This document shows, in pieces, positions 56,926 to 64,000 of a stretch of 64,000 nucleotides of DNA. The notes beneath the pieces are model-generated. The model was not told the DNA's origin, did no database searches, and was given only the letters and a program-made list of their open reading frames with translations. The translations under genes and the position numbers were made by a program. Every line of letters starts with the position of its first letter. The first letter of the stretch is position 1. Source of the DNA: Rehmannia glutinosa (taxonomy: Eukaryota; Streptophyta; Magnoliopsida; Lamiales; Orobanchaceae); assembly GCA_016081115.2 (NCBI GenBank), contig CM071930.1, forward strand, positions 22,573,520-22,637,519, written 5' to 3'.

Positions 56926-57085
56926 GATTTTAAAACGGGCAAAAGCTCTCTATCCAGAACAGATTACATATTTTTCCCAAAACCCTAAGTTGCGAAATTT
57001 TTCGCAAAATCCATTCTCCCTAAATTCTCTCTATATATCTTGATAATTGTTTCTATAATTCTCTCTTCAATCTTAATTCGATTCT

Positions 57086-59337
57086 ATGGCACCTCTATGA
57101 ACCGAAGCTAGCATAATCCCCTTAGACAAAGAAAAAGGATAAGAAGGGTTCTTTTTCAAAATATCAAAATAAGGCTTATTTGGAAAAAAAATCAATCGGA
57201 TTTGAATAACCCACTCACACTTGAAGAAATTGCCGTATTGAGGATGGGAACTTTTCACTCCAAAATGCCAAGTGGGAAAAGAGTAAGAAATCTCAACTTT
57301 CATTGTCTCATTATAATGAAAATGATGAGATTTACTCACAAATTTGGAGAATTATTTTATGAGGATAATCGTAATTGGAAAAAATCTTTTGCTAGAACTA
57401 GAATTTGTTGATTTGAGACTTTCACGAATTTATATCCAACAATTTGTGGATTTTTTGAAACTCAGTGATGGGTTAAATTTTGGGATAATCCGAGCATGAG
57501 ATATGATGATGAAATTGTTAAGATCTTTTATTCAAATATGTGGATTAAGTATAATGATATGTACACTCCAATTGGTATTAATTCGTTTATTTTGGGTTGA
57601 CATTTTCGGTGGACTACATGTTAAATTAGTTTTATATCAAATCCGGTGTTCTAAACTAGTATTTTGTGTTGTTTTCGGGTCTTTTAGAGTAGTTTGAGTC
57701 CATATTGTTTTATTAGATGTCGTTAGGGGGTCAATAGAGGTTATGGTAGCTGAGGGTGATGAAAACGATGAAAAAACATTTTTGAGAGGAAGAAATCGCA
57801 TTTGAAGAAGTGAAAATGTGAGAAGCTTGATGTAACCAATGTTTGAACTTATGTTTTGATATTTCAATTTATTGATTTGCATGTTTTTAAATCTATTTTA
57901 TGCTATTTGGATTGATTGCATCTGAATTATCTGATCAATAGTTCAGCTTGTTTGGCGTGTTTGATTCCACACTCCAGAGAGGTAATTGAATGTCTGGTCA
58001 TAGAATAGCATAACTTAGGGTTTCAAGAACTGAGAAGTTTATGAATCTTTTGAAGTCCGTGAAAGATTATTCATTAAGCATATTAGGGTTTAATTTATGA
58101 TTTTTATAGAGATATTGAAATCAGGATTGAAACCTAGAATCACTTGGCACTCGAGGGAGGAAGTGATAAACGGAAGGAATATTTGACTTATAGATTAATA
58201 ACTTGTGATTAATAAACTGGATTGATAAAATAGGGGAAAACTAGGTGAATCAACCCTCTATTATTCACATCCACCAAGTATTTGATAATTTGTCTGAACG
58301 AATTTGTTAGTTTAATTTTAGGTTTATTTTTAGTCTAATCAAAAACCATATTTCTTCAATTATCTAGATAGAGTTAAGTTATTATAACTACAATACTTAG
58401 TCTAAAATTTTATATTAATTTCTGTAGAGACGATAACCCCACTTCTTAATTATACTAAAACTTGACACTGTATGCTTGCGGTAAGAAAATCACGAACACT
58501 ACACAAGAAATTTGTCGCTTGCTTGGGCTAAATGATACGGGTGTCGATTATTTTACTTGTGTTCGTTGGGACAACGATAAGATGGGTGTTTGGAGGAAGT
58601 TAAAACCAAGTTGGGTTTATGGTCGGACTGTACAACACAATCAATGCCCGATGAAGTTAGAATTATATCTATGATTGTCTCCTATTATGTTTGTGGGAAA
58701 GAAGTCAAACTCATAGAAATTTGGGTTATTTCTTGACCTATAAAATTAGGCAATGGGAGTTGGTCAATTATGGAGCAGTGTTTATATATTGTCTGATCGA
58801 TTCTATCATACTTGGCTCTAAAAAATTAACTTAGGGCAACATCATTTGTAGACTTCTACTATCTCATTTTTCGATATCCGAGATAAATTTGGAGCTTTAC
58901 AGGGTGGATTTTGACATAGATAACATCCAACAAATGCTTCGTATGCGACGAATAATGACTAAAGCTCCAAAAATAGGCAAGAGACGAGCCTCCACATCCC
59001 AAGTTTAAATCATCCTCATGACTTCTTTGATGATTTAGAAATAGAAGATTTGGTGGGTGGGGTAGCACACAGCGCATCGGAGTATAATAGCGATGACGAA
59101 AATAGTGATGGTGATGGTGATGGCAATGCGGGAAATGATAGCAATCATAATAACCTGCCTATAAATGAACGAATGGACCGACTTGAGATGGATACTCATC
59201 GGGATATCATTTCCTTGATGAAGGAACTTCAAGAAGTTAAGAGGTAGAACAAAAAAATGAAGGTTAAAATGAGCAAGCTTAAGAATTTATTAAAGGACAT
59301 CTACCTACGACGTGCTTCTCATTCAGATGAGGATTAA
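57086..59337 (+). pseudogene. Third (env-position) gene of SireB, interrupted
   Basis: ATG 57086 starts M-A-P, matching the ancestral start at 10199. The segment 57200-57600 has the conserved R-F/F-Y-E-D-N and W-I-K-Y-N-D regions in shifting frames. A block at 57619-58467 interrupts. The gene resumes with K-K-I-T-N-T-T-Q-E-I-C-R-L-L and D-Y-F-T-C-V-R-W-D near 58480-58580, then V-C-G-K-E-V near 58690. The end is a coiled coil closing in S-H-S-D-E-D before TAA at 59335. Many stops; not functional. Confidence 0.75.
57619..58467 (+). repeat. Solo-LTR-like block inside SireB third gene
   Basis: Starts TGTTAAATTAG and ends ACTTGACA; flanks CTACA and CTGTA match poorly (3 of 5). The end region (GAGACGATAACCCC...ACTTGACA) resembles, from memory, the 3' end of plant gypsy (Athila-type) LTRs. 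About 850 bp without coding capacity. Confidence 0.45.
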
Positions 59338-60111
59338 TCTCCCCCCTCCCCTTCCCACCCCATTTTTTATGTACTTTTGTTACATTAAAACTTGTTATCA
59401 ATTACTTATGCTATGATTTTTATATATTGTCGCGTGGATTTACTCCGATTAAGTACTTTTTATGATAACTAATGATTTTTCGATGATTTCAAATAGGGAG
59501 AAAAGCTAGAAAAACTAGATATGTGAATTTGAGAAAAGCTAGCTATGTAATTTTGGAAAATTATTGTAAAAGCACAAATGTTTATTTGGTACTCTTTGTA
59601 AAAGCACTTAGATGATCAAAGTGTTTATTGATAAAAATTATTTATAGCTCTTGATGTATTTCTTTGGCATGCTAAAATTGATATGTCTTTTATGACTTAT
59701 TGGCATGTTGTTAAAACTTAGTACTTTTTTCTTCTTGATAGAAAAAGAGCTTATTGTGCTCAAATATTGCTTCTTGATAAAAGTTATTTTGAAAAAGAGC
59801 TTATTGAGCTTATTTGGAATTATGGTATTTGTTTATGCATATTCATAATTTTTCTTGGTATAGAACTATAGATATAATGATTATCCTTGTTTAAATATTT
59901 TTCAAAAGTAATTTTGAGCTTATTGATAGTCTTATATAATGTTACATTATTTAGTATTTTTATATGAGCAAAAATAAAACTTTAATAAAAAGATGGTCTA
60001 TGTCTCTGCAAATAGTAGTTTATTTTTACAAGAGGAGTTTATATTGATAGGGAGAGCTTTTTCAAACTTTTATAATGTTTTGTCTAAAACTCTATCAGAA
60101 TAGTTTTGGGT
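59338..60111 (+). other. Noncoding tail of SireB
   Basis: AT-rich; purine tract relics near 59500 (ATAGGGAGAAAAG) and 60048 (GATAGGGAGAGC) hold the positions of the multiple tracts in SireA. No gene. Confidence 0.55.
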
Positions 60112-60310
60112 TGATATCAGTAAAGTTATTTTGTTTCAATCAAAACGATTATTTTGGGCGCGTCAGACTCGGATTCCCTTTTTACAAAGTTTATTAAAAT
60201 CAATTTCAGCTAAAATGGCATCAAGAGGTCACCATCAAGGGCAATCAGTGTCGGAAAGTCACTGTTCGAAAGTTTGGAATGTCGAAAATCCCCTAGTTGA
60301 AGGCGACCGG
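60112..60310 (+). repeat. Start of SireB 3' LTR, cut by the next element
   Basis: From AGTAAAGTTATTTTG onward it matches 37405-37640 of the 5' LTR, including CTCGGATT and GTTCGAAAGTTTGGAATGT. It stops in GGCGACCGG at 60310, inside its own palindrome block, where SireG begins. Confidence 0.75.
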
Positions 60311-61006
60311 TGTTAGTCCAAGTTGATTTTTCTTGTTGCTTTATATGCTTGTGTTGTGTTGATCTTCCAATTTTCTTCAAGTATTTATAGGGGAGCTTCA
60401 TGATTTGAATCCCAACATATGATCCTCATATTTGAATTTTGTCTGCAAAAAGAAGATCACATGATGCACAAATAATGAACAAAAATGACAAAATGATAAA
60501 AGTAAATCTTGTTATATGCCATAGGTTGAAAATCCTCAGATATTGAATAGGTTGACCGGTGGGTCAACCGGTCCACCAGTAGAAAAATTTGAATTTCGAA
60601 ACGTTTGAGTGCGATCTGACACAAGTTATTCCATGGGTCAACTGGTCGAGCCTGGAGCTTTTAAAACAGGGGAGGGATAAATACATGTTACAGGTACCGG
60701 TCAACCTCTAGGTCGACTGGTCAATCCACTGGTCGACCCACCGGTTGACCACCCTCAACATTCTTTATTTTCAAGTTTTAAACACGTTCAGGTACGGGTT
60801 GCCCTATAGGATAACCGGTCGACCTCAAAATAGAGAAGCTGCCCGATTTTTGTCAAAAATAAACTTCAAAAAGTATTTCAAAAACTTAGTAAAAATCATT
60901 GAAAATGTTTTGAAATATTATTTGGATAACATTTGGGGACATTGTTTTGGTATAAAACTCATTTATATGAAATCATCAAAATTACCATAAAAACATATAT
61001 CTAACA
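60311..61006 (-). repeat. 3' LTR of SireG, internally deleted
   Basis: Plus-strand ends TGTTAGTCCAAG and TATATCTAACA. Only about 696 bp: the segment holding the hairpin array and poly(A) region is missing, while TATA (about 60381) and palindromes (60550-60830) remain. Confidence 0.75.
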
Positions 61007-62091
61007 AAATCCCCTTTTTATGATTACAAACCAAAACAATTTTAAGAGGGCGAATTTTAAAACGAAATACGTTTTTCCGGTCAAAATCAACTATCCATTT
61101 TAAGCAACATTTTTCATGATGAGAATCATAAAGATAGGAGCAATGATTTATCAAAACAATATATATAAGCTCCCCTATCAACATGCTAAAAAATAATAAT
61201 CATAGAAGCAATCAACTTAAAAGCTAAAAGCTTAGCTTTTGCAAATACGACTTAAAAGCTCAAGAGCTTAGATCCTCCTGTCAAAAATAAGTCATTAGCC
61301 ATAAGAAATATTCCATTATACAATCAATAATCCAAAATCCATCCACAGTTTGTAGCTTTTTCATCCACAACTTATAGCTTTTTCTGCGAGCTTTTTCTAG
61401 CTCATGTGATCTTAGCATAAGCTTATGACTCATTCCATTTTTCTCCCCCTTTAGAAACATCAAAAAGACCATTAGCACGATAAAAACATCATGAATAGAT
61501 ATCAAAGTGCGCATTAAACCATATCAATATCATGTTATGAAAGAAAGGTCTAGAATTCCAAAATATAAAGGCAATCAATGGAGAAAGTATTTAAAAGCTC
61601 ATTTGATGGATAAGAAATGATCACCATACAGACATAAATCAATGATTATCAAGAGAATAATGTAAAAGATGAAATTTTCATTTAGGCATTTTATCAAACA
61701 CTTGGAATGCATAAGTTAAAATCAAATTGTATATAACATTGGTATATTGAATCATGCACAATAAATCAACACCAATCCTAATTCTACAATCATATATCAT
61801 CATTATACACAATTCTCATCACATAAGTACAAGAATTATAAGAATTTATCAAGTTCCAACAAGATACTCAAGGATTCAACCCAATTGAGATCAAAGGAGA
61901 AAATTAAACTTACCGATGATTGATAATGATGATTCATATGGAGGAGATATACATTATAGAATCCCAAAATAGTAGAATTCGCAAGAGAAAATTATTTTAA
62001 GTGATATGTGTGTGATTTAGGCGAAGAGGTGTGAAAATATGAAAAATAGACGAAGTGAAGGACATAACCAATATAAGTCCTGAAATAAGCC

Positions 62092-62155
62092 AGGGCGACC
62101 GGTCAAGCAGGGGGTACGATCGGTCCCTGAATAGGTCGACACCCAGGTCGAATGG
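62092..62155. promoter_or_regulatory. Internal palindrome cluster of SireG
   Basis: GGGCGACCGGTC, GATCGGTCC, AGGTCGACACC and AGGTCGAATGG in series; same place as in SireA-2, SireA-3 and SireB. Confidence 0.5.
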
Positions 62156-62219
62156 TACCTGTTCTAGGGTTCTCTTTCTGTCCGAAATCTAAGTTAAAAA
62201 TGTGATTTTTCACCCCTAA

Positions 62220-62426
62220 GTTTTAAAAATGCACAAAATGCAATCATAGACCTTAATTGATATGCAATTATGCCCAAACAAGCTCGAATTGAAGTAAAAG
62301 ACTCGGCGACCAAAGGTTTTGTAAAAATATCCGCGAGTTGATCTTGAGACGGAACAAAGAACATCTCAATTTTTCGTTTAGAAACACAATCCCTTAGAAA
62401 ATAGTGTCAAACCTCAATATGTTTAG
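62220..62426 (-). pseudogene. pol: pol C-terminus of SireG
   Basis: Minus-strand frame reads F-L-R-D-C-V-S-K-R-K-I-E-M, then F-V-P-S-Q-D-Q-L-A-D-I-F-T-K-P-L, the end of the Copia RNase H region. It is well conserved for about 60 codons and is cut by SireF at 62427. Confidence 0.8.
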
Positions 62427-63630
62427 TGTTAGTCCAAGTGGCTACGAAAATCTAGAGGGGGTGAATAGATTTTCCCGATTTTCCGATTTTCACCCTCTTT
62501 TTCGAATGTGAAGATGATGAACAAATAAAACTACAGAAATATAAACAACACTCAATGATTTATAGTGGTTCAACCCACCTAGGGCATAATCCTCTATCAT
62601 CCGGTATGTCCGGAATGGATTTGAAAAAAGAAAACGTTTATTAATAGATATCAAACTATTACAATCTTTTACCTTGAAGAGTACCACACTCTTCTTACAA
62701 CACCACCTATGAAGATTACCACAATCTTCTTACAACAATGAAGAGCACCACACTCTTCAACACCTAGAATCAACCAAGTGTGTTCTTACCACAAGAACAC
62801 TAACAATGATATCTTGTTTTGGATTATTTAAACCAACTAAAGATTACAACTCAAATGAAGTATACAACTTTGAAGTGAAAGTGTAATCAAGAATGAAGCC
62901 TAATACTCAAAATGTGCAAGTGAATGACTTAGGCTAAATACAACAAGTATAAGAAAGTAAAGAACAAGAAGTTTGTTGTTTGTTTGTATTGCTTGTGTTG
63001 TTGTGTTGTATATTGATCCTTCAAGCCTTCGACTATTTATAGGAGAGCTCTTAGATTTGAATCCCAGTAATAGGCTCCTCCTTGGATATTGAAATCTGTA
63101 AAAAAATTGCAAATCAAATGGAGAAAATAGTTGTTAGAAATTCATCCCACAATTTCATGAAAAGTTGTCTAGTGCAATGGATAGTTTCTGCTGATAAAAC
63201 CTTAGGTCGACCGGTCGACCTCTAATATGAAAAAGACATTTAAATTTGAAAAACACATGTTAATCAAGGGGTTGGACCGGTCGCCCGATTCGACCGGTCG
63301 CCCTCCATGTGGACACCGGTTGGCCTCTTCATTTTGTGAGACAGAAACATTTTGTCCAAAAATGCAACACTCCAGGTACCGGTCGACCCACCGGTCGGCC
63401 TCCCCATTTTTTCTTCCTGTTTTGTTTATGTTTCAGTTTCTTTGTTCATGCACGATTGGCCTCTAAACAGAAGTGTTGTCCGATTTTCGTCAAAAATAAA
63501 CTTCAAGAAATACTCCAAAAAATTAGTAAAAAATATTTAAATCGTTTTGAAGTATTTGGACAACTTTGGAGACATTGTTTTGGTGTAAAACTGAAATTAT
63601 CAAAATTACGATAAAAATATTTATCTAACA
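62427..63630 (-). repeat. 3' LTR of SireF (1,204 bp)
   Basis: Plus-strand ends TGTTAGTCCAAG and TTATCTAACA. Contains a four-stem hairpin array (62676-62800), TATA at about 63032 and well-kept palindromes (63205-63405). Confidence 0.9.
62676..62800 (-). repeat. Four-stem hairpin array in SireF LTR
   Basis: Element-sense stems GTGTTCTT/AAGAACAC, GAAGAG/CTCTTC, GAAGATT/AATCTTC and GAAGAG/CTCTTC, all with GTGGT-type loops. Confidence 0.7.
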
Positions 63631-64000
63631 AACTCCCCCTTTTTGATGATTACAAACCAAAACAATTTTAGGAAGTCGATTTGAAAAATGAAATAAGTTT
63701 TCCGGTAAAAAACAATTATCCATTTTAGGCGATACTTTTCATGATTAAGAATCATAAGGATAGGAGCAAAGATTTTTCAAAATATTTTATAAAAACTCTC
63801 CCTATCAGCATGCTAAACAAAAATAGACATAGAAGCAATCATTTAAAAGCTAAAAGCTCTGCTTTTACAAGTATAGCTTGAAGTTCAAGAGCTTAAAATA
63901 TCCCCCTGCCAAAAAGAATTCATTAGTCTCAAATAAAAATCCATTATGCATCCAATGGATCAAATTTCATCCACAGCTTATGGGTTTTTCATCCGCAGCT

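Larger units (their letters stand above)
37396..60310 (+). mobile_element. SireB: old Copia element dispersed by nested insertions
   Basis: Pieces in consistent plus orientation: 5' LTR 37396-39291, degraded PBS, gag 39357-40040, RT 44216-44940 continued by RNase H 56086-56790, palindromes 56875-56925, third gene 57086-59337, tail, and the start of the 3' LTR (about 60112-60310). The RT frame is interrupted by LTR 44941-46416 and by the gypsy element 46450-56085; coding sequence resumes across the latter exactly, using one copy of its target duplication. Protease, integrase and the rest of gag are missing where the minus-strand element 40041-44215 sits. Confidence 0.8.
60311..62426 (-). mobile_element. 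SireG: minus-strand Sire element, 5' part cut by SireF
   Basis: 3' LTR 60311-61006 (internally deleted), tail with purine tracts (complement near 61008, 61171, 61441), leader, palindromes 62155-62092 and the pol C-terminus (62426-62220). The third gene is absent, as in SireA-3. SireF's LTR begins at 62427. Confidence 0.8.
62427..64000 (-). mobile_element. SireF: minus-strand Sire element, 3' end only
   Basis: 3' LTR 62427-63630 followed by the complement of a polypurine tract (ACTCCCCCTTTTT, 63632 on) and the tail with further tracts near 63785 and 63902. The body continues past the window. Left flank TTTAG; the right duplication is out of view. Confidence 0.85.

Overview
This is a window of plant nuclear DNA, most likely from a eudicot. 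The evidence is plant-type LTR retrotransposons primed by initiator-Met tRNA, hAT, MULE-like and MITE-type DNA transposons, AT-rich intergenic DNA, and one spliced gene for a plant GT14 (GLCAT14-type) glucuronosyltransferase. No bacterial features are present. Nearly everything else is nested transposable elements.

Layout. 1-4045: the 3' half of a Copia retrotransposon (called SireA-1 here; Sirevirus-like), plus strand. 4046-6282: older LTR debris with a tandem repeat. 6288-13993: a complete minus-strand copy, SireA-2, with a 5-bp CACAC target duplication. 14000-15165: the 5' end of a minus-strand Ty3/gypsy element. 15588-16901: two MITE-like elements. 18328-21977: the four-exon GT14 gene, the only convincing cellular gene. 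22853-25767: a hAT element (8-bp AATTTTGG duplication) holding a MULE-like inverted-repeat element that holds a small foldback element. 27954-36618: a second hAT (8-bp GCAGAAAC duplication) carrying a complete minus-strand SireA-3 (28658-36393, GATTT duplication). 37396-60310: one old plus-strand Copia element (SireB) blown apart by a hAT in its 5' LTR, a truncated minus-strand relative (40041-44215), two LTRs of another family, a complete Ty3/gypsy chromovirus-like element (46450-56085) and a solo-LTR-like block. 60311-64000: two further minus-strand Sire-type elements, the last running off the window.

How the parts fit. Comparing copies gives the ancestral Sire element: LTR - PBS - gag - pol - internal palindrome cluster - a third gene in the env position - noncoding tail with several polypurine tracts - LTR. 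The third gene encodes a protein resembling the 'putative plant transposon protein' family with a coiled-coil C-terminus. SireA-2 has lost pol but keeps gag and a nearly open third gene, so it looks non-autonomous. SireA-3 and the element at 60311 lack the third gene but keep pol remnants.

The most interesting unexplained structures are in the LTRs. (1) An array of two to seven short hairpins lies between the TATA box and the poly(A) signal. The hairpins share a GTGGT-type loop while their stems change with pairing kept. (2) A cluster of GACCGGTC-type palindromes lies upstream of the TATA box. (3) The same palindromes recur inside the element just ahead of the env-position gene, suggesting an internal promoter or silencing target. 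All functions for these are inference.
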